A DNA stretch of 40,088 nucleotides from Candidatus Cybelea septentrionalis (GTDB lineage Bacteria; Vulcanimicrobiota; Vulcanimicrobiia; Vulcanimicrobiales; Vulcanimicrobiaceae), in the NCBI GenBank assembly GCA_003158175.1, contig PMHJ01000038.1, positions 6,214-46,301 of the forward strand, read 5' to 3'. A program made the translations under genes and the position numbers. The stretch's first letter is position 1. Each line of letters begins with the position of its first letter. This document shows, piece by piece, positions 16,452-24,671 of the stretch. The notes under the pieces were generated by a model. That model did not search any database. It had not been told where the DNA came from and saw only the letters and a list, made by a program, of their open reading frames with translations.

Positions 16452-16760
16452 TTGACGAAAGCCGATGTGATTGACGCCGTCGCTGCAGAAGCCGACCTTT
16501 CCAGGCGCCGGGCCGGTGAAATACTTGACCTGATCCTTAACGAAATCAAAGGAGCGTTGAAAAAGGGCGACCGCGTTGCGCTCAATCCATTCGGAAGCTT
16601 TGTGGTTCGAGCGCGCCAAGCTCGCGAAGGGCGCAATCCGAAAACCGGTGAGAAGATAACGATTTCTGCTCGCAAGGTGCCGGTCTTTGTTGCCGGAACA
16701 TCGCTCAAAGACGCCGTCGGCGGCGGCCGGTCGCGAGCGAAGAGAGAGAAAAAAAGTTAG
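16452..16760 (+). CDS. HU-type nucleoid DNA-binding protein
   Basis: 102 residues. It has the HU/IHF fold with an MTKADVIDAVA N-terminus, GDRVALNPFGSFVVR, the minor-groove arm RNPKTGEKITI and VPVFVAG. The basic tail (RSRAKREKKS) extends past the usual 90-residue HU. TTG start with GGAG 8 nt upstream (16440-16443). HU bends and compacts DNA and assists recombination and replication. The stop abuts the tRNA-Pro gene with no space. Confidence 0.92.
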   Translation: MTKADVIDAVAAEADLSRRRAGEILDLILNEIKGALKKGDRVALNPFGSFVVRARQAREGRNPKTGEKITISARKVPVFVAGTSLKDAVGGGRSRAKREKKS

Positions 16761-16835
16761 CGGGCTGTAGCGAAGCTTGGTTATCGCGCTAGTCTGGGGG
16801 ACTAGAGATCGCTGGTTCGAATCCAGTCAGCCCGA
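16761..16835 (+). tRNA. tRNA-Pro(GGG)
   Basis: Acceptor CGGGCTG (16761-16767) pairs with CAGCCCG (16828-16834), and the discriminator is A. The anticodon stem CTAGT/ACTAG encloses loop CTGGGGG, giving anticodon GGG. The T-arm has loop TTCGAAT. CCA is not encoded. The 5' end directly follows the HU stop codon, so the tRNA may be processed from the HU transcript. Confidence 0.95.
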
Positions 16836-16843
16836 GATTTCCC

Positions 16844-16880
16844 AAGGCCAAACTCTCTGCGAGTCTTGGCCTTTGTCTTT
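16844..16880 (+). terminator. Rho-independent terminator after tRNA-Pro
   Basis: AAGGCCAA (16844-16851) pairs with TTGGCCTT (16866-16873). The stem is extended by ACTC/GAGT across a one-base bulge, with a 5-nt loop and a T-rich tail TTTGTCTTT. Confidence 0.75.
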
Positions 16881-17004
16881 CGCTAAAAAGAACACGCGAC
16901 TGCGGGTGTTGGAACCTAAAGATCCGGTTGTCCGAAGAAAGCTCGGAACGGAATGGCGCCCGCTAGTAACGAACCATACGGCGTTAAGAAGGGGCGGTGC
17001 ACCG

Positions 17005-17640
17005 ATGGCGAGTCGCATTCTCTGGGCGTCTCTTTTGAGCTTCGTTTGCGTCCTGTACGGTTGCGGAAGTAACCCGCCCGTTCGGCCTGTCTCCACCGAT
17101 ACGTTGCCGCAAACCTCTAGCGAGGCGGGCACCGGAAATCGGCCTCCAAAGTGCAAAGGTCAAGTTATCGTTGGCCATCACGCGGAAGTGACGGAACGCG
17201 TTCCGAGGGAAGGCGCAGCCCTTTGTGTGCCATCGTTTAGGGGCTTCGGTGGCGATCTAGGGTTTCCAGCCGTCGATCCCGCGCCGCAACCCGTTAAGCT
17301 CATCGTTAACGCGCCGCAGAAAGGCATGTTGCTTGCGAACCACCGGCCCATATTCAACCTGGAATGGTTACCGGCCGAGCAGTTCACCTTTGGAAAGGCT
17401 GCACCGCCCGGTGGGATAAGCGGAGCGAGTATGATTCCCGGAAAGACGTACACCGGCTACGGTGTCATTGGATTTAAGGGCGGCAGCAAAAAGATCGGTC
17501 CCTGCTATTCCGTTGCTACCCGAGGGAAGTATGGCGGTGTGTTCAACAACCTCGGGACGCTGATGGAAAAACAGGGCGGTTCCTTCATCGTCTGGGACCT
17601 TACGATTTACGACGGCAAAGAGGCTAGCCGCAAATGCTAG
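17005..17640 (+). CDS. Predicted lipoprotein, function unknown
   Basis: 211 residues with a signal peptide and lipobox VLYGC, lipidated C20, so it should be anchored outside the cytoplasm. The mature part is Gly/Pro-rich, has about six cysteines that could form disulfides, and contains HAEVTERVPREG. No family is recognised. Start ATG 17005 follows AAGGGGCGG and gives a proper signal peptide; the longer open frame upstream runs through the tRNA-Pro region and is not real. The 125 bp between the terminator and this start show no clear promoter. Confidence 0.7.
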   Translation: MASRILWASLLSFVCVLYGCGSNPPVRPVSTDTLPQTSSEAGTGNRPPKCKGQVIVGHHAEVTERVPREGAALCVPSFRGFGGDLGFPAVDPAPQPVKLIVNAPQKGMLLANHRPIFNLEWLPAEQFTFGKAAPPGGISGASMIPGKTYTGYGVIGFKGGSKKIGPCYSVATRGKYGGVFNNLGTLMEKQGGSFIVWDLTIYDGKEASRKC

Positions 17641-17664
17641 ATGTTTCGCGCGTAGGAGCGGAAT

Positions 17665-18102
17665 GTGCTTGATCTTGGACTAGCGATTGGCCACCACCTC
17701 ATCATCTTCGCGCTCTTTGGGATCCTTGCCGCCGAGCTTGTTTTGGTGCGGCGTGGGATAAGTCTGGACGTGATTACCCGGATCGCGCGCGTCGACATCT
17801 GGTACGGCGTGCTCGCGGCCGCCATTGTGATCGTCGGCTTTTGCCGAGCGATTTTCGCCGCTAAGGGCTGGGCGTATTATTCCCACAACGCATTCTTCTG
17901 GGCGAAAATCGGGACTTTTTTGCTGGTGGCCGTTTTATCGGTGCCGCCAACGATCCAGTTCATCAAGTGGCAGCGTGCCGGTGGAGCGCCGAGCGGCTCG
18001 GAGGTGAGCCGCGCGCAAAAATTCCTGTATGGGGAGCTCGTGCTCTTTGCGTTCTTGCCAATCTTCGCAGCAGCAATGGCGCGCGGCTACGGCGAATTCT
18101 GA
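17665..18102 (+). CDS. DUF2214-like membrane protein
   Basis: 145 residues with four hydrophobic segments (about 7-28, 46-66, 79-96 and 119-140). The pattern LAIGHHLIIFALFGILAAELVLVRR and the closing FLPIFAAAMARGYG match DUF2214 proteins, whose role is unknown. Start GTG 17665 with GGAG about 7 nt upstream. The paired histidines in helix 1 could bind a metal or heme, but this is a guess. Confidence 0.75.
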   Translation: MLDLGLAIGHHLIIFALFGILAAELVLVRRGISLDVITRIARVDIWYGVLAAAIVIVGFCRAIFAAKGWAYYSHNAFFWAKIGTFLLVAVLSVPPTIQFIKWQRAGGAPSGSEVSRAQKFLYGELVLFAFLPIFAAAMARGYGEF

Positions 18103-18108
18103 ACGAGT

Positions 18109-18387
18109 ATGAGAATCGGAACGCTAGAAATGAAGATCGCCCGCGTGGAAGGCTTCCAAGTGCGGGTCCGCACGTCGGATGGACGCGACATTCGCTCGGA
18201 CCGCGAAGGAATGCCGTCATGGCCCTACGAGAAGGCGGCGCGCGACCGCTGGTCGGTCGCACGCTGGAAGCAGGATCGCTTTATTAACCTGTATCCTGGT
18301 TTTGGCGTCGACGTGCTCGACGGCGACGGCACCGTCGTGGAGTTTGGCCAAACGTTACTCGAGACAGTCCGTGAGAGCTATGATTAG
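18109..18387 (+). CDS. Conserved-looking hypothetical protein (92 aa)
   Basis: A small soluble protein beginning MRIGTLEMKIARVEGFQVRV, probably mostly beta. Starts 7 nt after the DUF2214 gene and likely shares its transcript. MPSWPYEKAARDRWSVARWK is notable for its tryptophans and basic residues, suggesting a compact nucleic-acid- or protein-binding fold. No family recognised. Confidence 0.5.
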   Translation: MRIGTLEMKIARVEGFQVRVRTSDGRDIRSDREGMPSWPYEKAARDRWSVARWKQDRFINLYPGFGVDVLDGDGTVVEFGQTLLETVRESYD

Positions 18388-18458
18388 GCAGGCACCCGCC
18401 ATGTAAATCAGGCGCTCGCGCCGAAATCGTGTTGACGAAGCTGACGCTCGGAGAAGTT

Positions 18459-19859
18459 ATGAAGAGACGGTTGTATCTGATGGCGACCCTGCTCGGCGCC
18501 GCGGTTGCGCTGAGTGCCTGCGGAGGCGTTCCGAACGCCGTTCCCGCTGGAAACGCGTCGCGAACGAGCGCTCGCCATTACACCTATTCGTATCCGATAA
18601 CCCACGTCGTCCTCATCGTGCAAGAGAACCGGACGTTCAACGATTTGTTCGCAACGTTTCCGGGCGCCGAGGGAACCACCACCGGCTTGGAACTCATAGG
18701 TAAAGGAAAGAAGGCAAAACAGGTCCCGATTAACTTAACCGAAGTCAACCTCGCCGACCACAGGGATCTCAACCACTTCTACACGGCTTTCAAAGCGGCG
18801 TACGATCACGGAAACATGGACGGGTTCAATCGCATCAAACGTCAGACGACCGGGCAACCTGAAGGAGACCTCCCCTACCAGTACGTCAACCCCGATCAGG
18901 TCCAGCCATACTGGACGATGGCGACTGATTACGCGCTGGCGGACCAACTCTTCCAGACGCAAGGCAGCGGAAGTTTCACCGCACATCAGGACCTGATCCG
19001 CGGCGGCACCGAGATCGACTCGTCGGAAAGCCTAATCGACGATCCGACGTCCTCGTCCGCCTGGGGCTGCTCGGCGCCGCCCGGAACAAAAACGTCGCTG
19101 ATCACGACGAGCCTCAAGTTGGAGAAGAACCAGGGGCCGTTCCCCTGCACGAACATGTTTCCGGGGTCGGGTAGCTCCTACCTAACGCTCGGGGATCTGC
19201 TCGACGGTGCCAACGTTTCGTGGAAATACTACACACCGGCTCCGAAGCTTCACACGACTGGTGCGCTATGGAACGCGTTTCTCGTCATCAACTCGATCTA
19301 TGGCAATAAGAGCGAGTGGACCGAGCACATCTCCACTCCCCAGACCAATGTTTTAAAGGACATCGCGAGCGGCAATCTGCCCGCGATGTCCTGGGTGATT
19401 CCCGACGCGCTCAATTCCGATCATCCGGGATATAAGTCCGACAAAGGGCCTTCTTGGGTGGCAAGCATCGTCAACGCGATTGGCGCGAGCTCCTATTGGA
19501 ACTCGACGGCAGTCATCGTCGTTTGGGACGACTGGGGCGGCTTTTACGATTCGGTTGCGCCGTCGGTCCGCGATACTCAAGGCGGACCCGGCTTTCGCGT
19601 GGGTATGATCGTCGCGTCGCCTTACGTACCGCCCAATGAGATCTCGCATACGGTCTACGGTTTCGGAAGCATCATCAAGTTTATCGAACAGGTCTGGAAT
19701 CTCGGGAGTCTCGGAACGACGGACCAAACCTCAACGAGCATCTCGAATATATTCGTGTTCACGCAAAAGCCTCGCAGTTTCAAGGCGATCCCCGCGAAGT
19801 ATTCGCGCTCGTTCTTCCTGCGTCAGAAGCCCTCCGGCCTTCCAGTCGATACGGAGTAA
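18459..19859 (+). CDS. Phosphoesterase-family lipoprotein (AcpA / phospholipase C superfamily), copy 1
   Basis: 466 residues with lipobox LSAC (C21). The alkaline-phosphatase-fold phosphoesterase domain opens with HVVLIVQENRTFNDLFATFP, containing the metal-binding ENRTF motif. It continues with MDGF, a TQGSGSFTAHQDL block likely to hold the nucleophile serine, SDHPGYKSDKGPSWV, and WDDWGGFYDSVAP. It ends with the FTQKPRSF and LPVDTE tail. Relatives are extracytoplasmic acid phosphatases or phospholipases C. ATG 18459 is used because GGAG lies just upstream and a lipoprotein signal follows. It is the first of three tandem paralogues. Confidence 0.88.
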   Translation: MKRRLYLMATLLGAAVALSACGGVPNAVPAGNASRTSARHYTYSYPITHVVLIVQENRTFNDLFATFPGAEGTTTGLELIGKGKKAKQVPINLTEVNLADHRDLNHFYTAFKAAYDHGNMDGFNRIKRQTTGQPEGDLPYQYVNPDQVQPYWTMATDYALADQLFQTQGSGSFTAHQDLIRGGTEIDSSESLIDDPTSSSAWGCSAPPGTKTSLITTSLKLEKNQGPFPCTNMFPGSGSSYLTLGDLLDGANVSWKYYTPAPKLHTTGALWNAFLVINSIYGNKSEWTEHISTPQTNVLKDIASGNLPAMSWVIPDALNSDHPGYKSDKGPSWVASIVNAIGASSYWNSTAVIVVWDDWGGFYDSVAPSVRDTQGGPGFRVGMIVASPYVPPNEISHTVYGFGSIIKFIEQVWNLGSLGTTDQTSTSISNIFVFTQKPRSFKAIPAKYSRSFFLRQKPSGLPVDTE

Positions 19860-19866
19860 CACAGCG

Positions 19867-21315
19867 TTGCGCACCGCCGGCGTCTGCATTGCCTTCCTCG
19901 CGATGAGCGCGGCGATCCTCGCATGCGGTGGCGGCTCGCACGGCACGATGCCCGTGCTTCCTTCGGAAGGCGGCGCGGCGACCGCGCCTTCAACGAAAAT
20001 AAAGCACGTCATCATCGTCATCCAAGAGAATCGCAGCTTCGACAATTTCTTTGCAACGTTCCCGGGAGCGGACGGCACGACGACGGGAAAGGCTGCGGCG
20101 ATGCCGGGCTCGATTGCCAATAGTTGTCCCGTGCCGATCAGAAAGGCGACGACGATCCCCTTGACGGAGGTCGATCTCCTTGGCAGGGGATTCCCTTCGT
20201 CATATGGGTATCCGCCGAATCAAGATCTCGGCCACATGTACGCCGGCTTCCAGCTCAACCGCGATCAAGGAAAAATGGACGGGTTCGATCTCGAAGGCAG
20301 AGGCGCGCGGGGAAGCGGCTCGCCGGCGTGCACCTACCCGTACCAGTACGTCAATCCGAACGATATCGCCCCGTACTGGGATATGGCACACCAGTACGTG
20401 CTCGCAGACCATACGTTTCAAACGCAAGGCAGCGGAAGCTTTACGGCGCACCAGGATCTGATCGCCGGCGGGACGGGGCTCTCGAGTACCCAAGCGCTCA
20501 TCGACACGCCTTCATATTTTCCATGGGGTTGCGACGGAAATCCGCAGCATTTGGTCACGGCTGTTATCAAACGCAGCGGTAAGGTTTACGAATACGGCGG
20601 CCCATTTCCGTGCCTAACCTATTCGACGCTGCGCGACCTGCTCGACGCAAAATCCGTTTCGTGGAAGTTCTATGCGGTAAGGGTCTACCCGTACACGAAC
20701 TGCCCCAAGTGCCAGGGCGCCGGAATCTGGAGCGCGTTCGACGCGATCAAAGCAGTGCGTTACAGCTCCGAATGGAAGGACAACGTTACGCGCAGCAACC
20801 TCGATATCTTTACCGACATCTCGAACAAGAAGTTGCCGGCCGTATCGTGGATCACGCCCAACGGGGGCGACTCCGATCATCCGGCCACCAAGAGCGACAC
20901 GGGCCCTTCCTGGGTCGCATCGATCGTCAACGCCGTGGGGAAGAGCTCGTATTGGGATTCCACCGCCGTCGTGATTTTGTGGGACGATTGGGGCGGTTTT
21001 TACGATCACGTCGCTCCGCCGGAGCCACGCGACTGGCAGGGTGGCCCGGGGTTCCGAGTCCCGATGCTGATCGTCTCCCCCTACGTCAAACCGCACGTGG
21101 AGCATACGCAGTACGAGTTTGGCAGCATTCTGCGCTTCATCGAAGACAACTGGGGTCTCGGCACGCTCGGAAGGAACGATGCGAATTCGAGGAGCATCGG
21201 AAACGCCTTCGACTTCAACCTGAAGCCGCGCGCCTTTAAGGTTATCCCTTCAAAATATCCGAGCGCGTTTTTCTTGCGCCGGCCGCCATCTGACTTACCG
21301 CTGGATACAGAGTGA
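19867..21315 (+). CDS. Phosphoesterase-family lipoprotein, copy 2
   Basis: 482 residues from TTG 19867, seven bases after copy 1 and preceded by GGAG within the copy 1 stop region. Lipobox ILAC (C20). It has the same motifs as copy 1: VIVIQENRSFDNFFATFP, MDGF, TQGSGSFTAHQDL, SDHPATKSDTGPSWV, WDDWGGFYDHVAPPEPR and the LPLDTE tail. Extra cysteines in NCPKCQG and NSCPVP suggest disulfides. ATG 19903 is a less likely start because it would lose the signal peptide. Probably a recent tandem duplication product with an independent substrate range. Confidence 0.88.
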   Translation: MRTAGVCIAFLAMSAAILACGGGSHGTMPVLPSEGGAATAPSTKIKHVIIVIQENRSFDNFFATFPGADGTTTGKAAAMPGSIANSCPVPIRKATTIPLTEVDLLGRGFPSSYGYPPNQDLGHMYAGFQLNRDQGKMDGFDLEGRGARGSGSPACTYPYQYVNPNDIAPYWDMAHQYVLADHTFQTQGSGSFTAHQDLIAGGTGLSSTQALIDTPSYFPWGCDGNPQHLVTAVIKRSGKVYEYGGPFPCLTYSTLRDLLDAKSVSWKFYAVRVYPYTNCPKCQGAGIWSAFDAIKAVRYSSEWKDNVTRSNLDIFTDISNKKLPAVSWITPNGGDSDHPATKSDTGPSWVASIVNAVGKSSYWDSTAVVILWDDWGGFYDHVAPPEPRDWQGGPGFRVPMLIVSPYVKPHVEHTQYEFGSILRFIEDNWGLGTLGRNDANSRSIGNAFDFNLKPRAFKVIPSKYPSAFFLRRPPSDLPLDTE

Positions 21316-21701
21316 ACGTATTCATTCAGCGATTGCTCGCGCTCGGTGTCGGCTGCGAGCTGGCCGGCTGTGCATTGGGTTCACACTCGCTTGCCGCGAC
21401 GGGCGCCGGCAAGATCGATCACATCGTCTACATCGTGCAGGAGAATCGCAGCTTCAACGATCTCTTCCAGGGCTACCCATGCGCATCCGTGCAGTACGAG
21501 ACGGCCAGCATGCTGCGCTTCGCCGAAGATCTTTGGGGACTCGATCGACTAGCGGCGGCGGATAAGCGCGCCACGTCGCCGGCGGCCGATTGCTTCGACT
21601 TCACGCAAAAACCGCGCGCCTTCATTCCGGTCGAGGCGCCGAAGGGTGAATCGTTCTTCCTCCAGCAAGTGAACGATTATCGCGCACCGGACTACGAATA
21701 G
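21312..21701 (+). CDS. Internally deleted phosphoesterase, copy 3 (remnant or miniature form)
   Basis: 129 residues where about 470 are expected. It keeps a lipoprotein signal (LAGC, C20) and the first catalytic segment HIVYIVQENRSFNDLFQGYP. It then jumps directly to the C-terminal part YETASMLRFAEDLWGLDRL, CFDFTQKPRAF and the APDYE end. The central part with the TQGSGSF, SDHP and WDDWGGFYD motifs is missing, so phosphatase activity is not expected. The frame is intact across the junction near residues 57-60. GTG start overlaps the copy 2 stop (GTGA). It could be a degrading pseudogene, a deletion in the assembled strain, or a retained short protein. Confidence 0.8.
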   Translation: MNVFIQRLLALGVGCELAGCALGSHSLAATGAGKIDHIVYIVQENRSFNDLFQGYPCASVQYETASMLRFAEDLWGLDRLAAADKRATSPAADCFDFTQKPRAFIPVEAPKGESFFLQQVNDYRAPDYE

Positions 21702-21705
21702 TACG

Positions 21706-22659
21706 ATGCCCAAAGCGGTGCAACTCTCCGCCTACGGCGGAATCGAGCAACTAAATCTCGTCGACGTCCCGAAGCCCCAGCCGAAGGCCGGCGAAGTGGT
21801 CGTTCGCGTTGTCGCCGCAGGCACGAATCCCGGCGAGATCTCGATTCGCGAGGGACGCCTCAAAGATGTGTTCTCGATGGATTTTCCGTTCGGCCAAGGG
21901 GCGGATTTTTCGGGACGCATCGATTCCGTCGGCGCCGGAGTCGCGGAGTTTGCAGCTGGAGACGAGGTCCTCGGTTGGTCCGAAGAACGCTCGGCGCAAG
22001 CCGAGTACGTCGTCAGCAATCCGTCGCGGCTCATTTCCAAGCCGCCGGCACTCGATTGGTTCCGCGCCGGAAGCCTCTTCGTCGTCGCGTCGACCGCAGT
22101 CGGCGCCGTGCACGCCGTTGCGCTGAGGCCGGGAGATGTGGTGGCGATCAGCAATGCGGCGGGGGGCGTCGGCTCGCTCGCGGTCCAGCTAGCTCGTCGC
22201 ACCGGCGCGCGCGTCATTGGCATCGCAAGCGAAGCTGGCGAAAAGTTCTTACGTTCGGTTGGCGTCGAACACGTCGCCCACGGTGACGGGCTCGCCGAGC
22301 GGCTGCGCGCACTTGCGCCGAAGGGAATCGACGCATTCCTCGACCTCTTTGGCGGCGGTTACGTCGAGTTGGCGCTCGCGCTCGGCGTTGCGCCCGAGCG
22401 CATCGATACGATCATGGACTTTGCGGCCGCGGAGAAACACGGCGTTAAGACCGACGGTTCGTCGGCAGCCGCCAGCCGCGAGACGCTTGCATTCATCGCA
22501 AACCTCATCGCTTGGGGCGAGATGGTGATGCCCCTAGCCGCGGTCTATCCCTTGGCGCAGTTTAAGGACGCGTATGCCGAGCTCGCCCGCCGCAAGGCGC
22601 ATGGAAAGATCGTGCTCGCGGTGGATGCGCCGGTATCGCAACCGCTCCATCCGGGGTAG
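21706..22659 (+). CDS. Quinone-oxidoreductase-like MDR protein (NADPH-dependent)
   Basis: 317-residue medium-chain dehydrogenase/reductase. The N-terminal GroES-like part includes AGTNPGEISIREG. The Rossmann loop is ISNAAGGVGSLAVQLARRTGARVIG. There are no zinc-ligand cysteines, which places it with zeta-crystallin/quinone oxidoreductase types. It starts 4 nt after the copy 3 stop, so it sits in the phosphoesterase transcript, although no functional link is evident. It converges on the HAD gene with a 9-bp gap. Confidence 0.88.
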   Translation: MPKAVQLSAYGGIEQLNLVDVPKPQPKAGEVVVRVVAAGTNPGEISIREGRLKDVFSMDFPFGQGADFSGRIDSVGAGVAEFAAGDEVLGWSEERSAQAEYVVSNPSRLISKPPALDWFRAGSLFVVASTAVGAVHAVALRPGDVVAISNAAGGVGSLAVQLARRTGARVIGIASEAGEKFLRSVGVEHVAHGDGLAERLRALAPKGIDAFLDLFGGGYVELALALGVAPERIDTIMDFAAAEKHGVKTDGSSAAASRETLAFIANLIAWGEMVMPLAAVYPLAQFKDAYAELARRKAHGKIVLAVDAPVSQPLHPG

Positions 22660-22668
22660 GCAAAGGGC

Positions 22669-23712
22669 CTACTGCCAGGAAAAGATGCGCTTCCAATCGT
22701 CTTTCATGCTGATGAGTTGCCACCCGCTCGCCTTGGCTTTGTCGTAGAGCGCCTGACTAAACGCGCCGATTTTGGAATCGGGCAATCCTTCGGCAGGGCC
22801 GTAGGCGAACTCGCGGGCCGCGTCGTCGTGAAGCACAAGTAGCATCGCGCTCGCGCCCCCGCCGGCTTGCGTGTACTCGAGCATTGCCGCGTCGCCTTCC
22901 GTGTTCCCGAACGCGATCTTCGGCGCACGTCCGGTGAAGAGGTAGATGTCCTCGGCCTTGCCCGAGAAATTGTTATTCAGCACGAGTTTTGGAGCCAGCG
23001 TCATTCTTCCGTTCGCGCCATTGAATTGCGTTCCGACGGCCGTACCGATGATGTCTTGGGGCGGAATTCCGTAGGCCTTTTCAGCGTAAGCCCGCACGAA
23101 CGCCTGAGTGCCGCCGGTAACGATGTACGTCCGATAGCCATTCGCGCGAAGGTAGCTCATCGCTTCGAGCATCGGCAGATAGATGAGGTCGGTATAGGGC
23201 CGCTGCCAGCGACGATCCTTGGCACTCGTAATCCAGGCTTTGACGGCGGAGTTAAAGTCGCTGACGCTTACACCAGTATGGGTCGCGACGATGATCTTCT
23301 CCCATTGCGCCTTTGCAAAAGAGGCGATGGCAGACTTATTTCCGCCGATCACGGCGTCGAAGGGCTCGCTCGTCTTCCATTCCGGGTGCTCGTGCGCCAG
23401 CTCGACGACGCGGTCCAGCGAAAATAGCACTTCGCTGTAGACGGGATCGTGTTCGACCCAGGTGGTGCCGTCCTGATCGAACGTGGCAATCCGCTCACCT
23501 TCGGCGACGAAATTCGGACTGCCGTGAGTCGTCGTTGCGACGACGAGGTCGATAATCGCTCGCTTCGCGGCTCCGTCGTTCCACGATGGAAGCGGATCGT
23601 TTGCCTGCGCTAGTGTGATTCCGGGCCGGAGAACCGTGGCCAGCGATGCTGCGCCCGCAGCAAAAAGCATGCTGCGCCGGGTCAGAGCGCGAGGGTCGCG
23701 TTCAGCTTCCAT
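22669..23712 (-). CDS. Exported HAD-superfamily phosphatase
   Basis: 347 residues. The N-terminus has a Tat-like signal LTRRSMLFAAGAASLATVL. Motif I is ATFDQDGTTW with the two catalytic aspartates, motif II is in the YIVTGGT region, and motif III/IV is in the APKIAFGNTEGDAAML segment. Length and pattern match the haloacid-dehalogenase-like group that includes nonspecific acid phosphatases. ATG 23712 follows a perfect AGGAGG (minus strand, 23724-23719). It is co-directional with the upstream secreted protein gene, whose TAG stop runs into this Shine-Dalgarno. With the three phosphoesterases nearby it suggests extracytoplasmic phosphate release, which is inference. Confidence 0.8.
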   Translation of the reverse strand: MEAERDPRALTRRSMLFAAGAASLATVLRPGITLAQANDPLPSWNDGAAKRAIIDLVVATTTHGSPNFVAEGERIATFDQDGTTWVEHDPVYSEVLFSLDRVVELAHEHPEWKTSEPFDAVIGGNKSAIASFAKAQWEKIIVATHTGVSVSDFNSAVKAWITSAKDRRWQRPYTDLIYLPMLEAMSYLRANGYRTYIVTGGTQAFVRAYAEKAYGIPPQDIIGTAVGTQFNGANGRMTLAPKLVLNNNFSGKAEDIYLFTGRAPKIAFGNTEGDAAMLEYTQAGGGASAMLLVLHDDAAREFAYGPAEGLPDSKIGAFSQALYDKAKASGWQLISMKDDWKRIFSWQ

Positions 23713-23722
23713 TTTGAGCCTC

Positions 23723-24616
23723 CTATGGTGGTGGTGGTGGAGCGTCTTTTCGCATCTGTTCGAGAAGCAGGCCAAGGTAATCCGGTTCGCCGGCCGCCTG
23801 GTGGTGCTGGTACGCGGCGCCATCGAACAGCCAGTCGGGGAGGGACGGCGGCAAACCGATCTCGTCATTTTGAACGTCGAACAGATAGGAGATCGGGGGA
23901 TTGTCGTAGGTCCAGACTGCGCGCGTAACGACCCAGCACCCAATCACCGAGCGGAAATAGGCGGTGATGTCGCTCGGGCTCACCGGGGCTTGGGGAAACG
24001 GCCGGTACGTTCCGACGAAATGCGCCTTCAGGAGATCGAGCGTTTCAACGTCGATCCAGAGATCGCGTAGGTTATGTTTGCGTGGTTCCGCCAGCGGTCG
24101 CAGCTGCAAATGATAGGCCGCGCGTCCTCCGACGTCCTCAACGGGCGGCGAGGTTTGCGAATCGGGGCCAAATGTGTACGAGGGTTTGGCTACGGCGACG
24201 ACGCTTGCAATGGTCTTGAGTCCGGCGATATCGGGCTGCATCATGACCTCGCCGGCGGAGGCCGGCGCTATATACACCGAGGATCGCATCGTCCAAGCGA
24301 ACGGGCCCAGGAACTCCGGCTCGACCGTGGCCGGAGGAAGCTTTCCATTTGCCGGCGGTTCGCTGACGTTTTCCATTCCGTCGGAGAGCCGTACGGCGTA
24401 CCGATACACTTCGACCGATGACGACTCACCGGTGTAGTAGCCCATCGGCCGTCCCCGAATATGCCACGTCGTCGTCCATACGGCAAACGGGGGCACCGGA
24501 TAGGATTGGAGCCGGCGGAAGCTTTCATCGAAGATCTGTTGGGTGCTGCTCGGTTGCGCCGGCGCCACGCCCGGCGTAAGCAGCATTGCGAGTGCCGCGA
24601 AGGCCCATCTCATCAT
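23723..24616 (-). CDS. Secreted protein of unknown function
   Basis: 297 residues with a signal peptide (FAALAMLLTPGVAPAQ). It lacks recognised catalytic motifs. The mature region alternates hydrophobic and polar residues, with many Trp/Tyr/Pro, and contains GGRAAYHLQLRPL and DLWIDVETLDLLKAHFVG, which resemble the strand pattern of LolA/LppX-like outer-membrane carrier folds. This is only a resemblance. It ends in five prolines encoded by a (CCA)n run. It precedes the HAD phosphatase and is divergent from the duplicated-domain protein. Confidence 0.6.
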   Translation of the reverse strand: MMRWAFAALAMLLTPGVAPAQPSSTQQIFDESFRRLQSYPVPPFAVWTTTWHIRGRPMGYYTGESSSVEVYRYAVRLSDGMENVSEPPANGKLPPATVEPEFLGPFAWTMRSSVYIAPASAGEVMMQPDIAGLKTIASVVAVAKPSYTFGPDSQTSPPVEDVGGRAAYHLQLRPLAEPRKHNLRDLWIDVETLDLLKAHFVGTYRPFPQAPVSPSDITAYFRSVIGCWVVTRAVWTYDNPPISYLFDVQNDEIGLPPSLPDWLFDGAAYQHHQAAGEPDYLGLLLEQMRKDAPPPPP

Positions 24617-24634
24617 AGCTTCATTACTTCAGGT

Positions 24635-24651
24635 GGGGGCCGGCGGCCCCC
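24635..24651. promoter_or_regulatory. GC-rich perfect hairpin in a divergent intergenic region
   Basis: GGGGGCC-GGC-GGCCCCC, a 7-bp stem with 3-nt loop between the divergent genes at 24616 (minus) and 24672 (plus), about 20 bases from the latter's start. It would fold strongly in RNA on either strand. No role is assigned. Confidence 0.4.
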
Positions 24652-24671
24652 CGGCTCGAAGTTTGTCGCCC

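Noticed and set aside
16777-17004. Extended N-terminus of the lipoprotein gene
   Set aside because: Overlaps the tRNA-Pro and its terminator; the signal peptide starts at 17005.
23727-23741. GGT microsatellite as a phase-variable tract
   Set aside because: Only five triplets, coding a proline tail, and length changes would not shift the frame.
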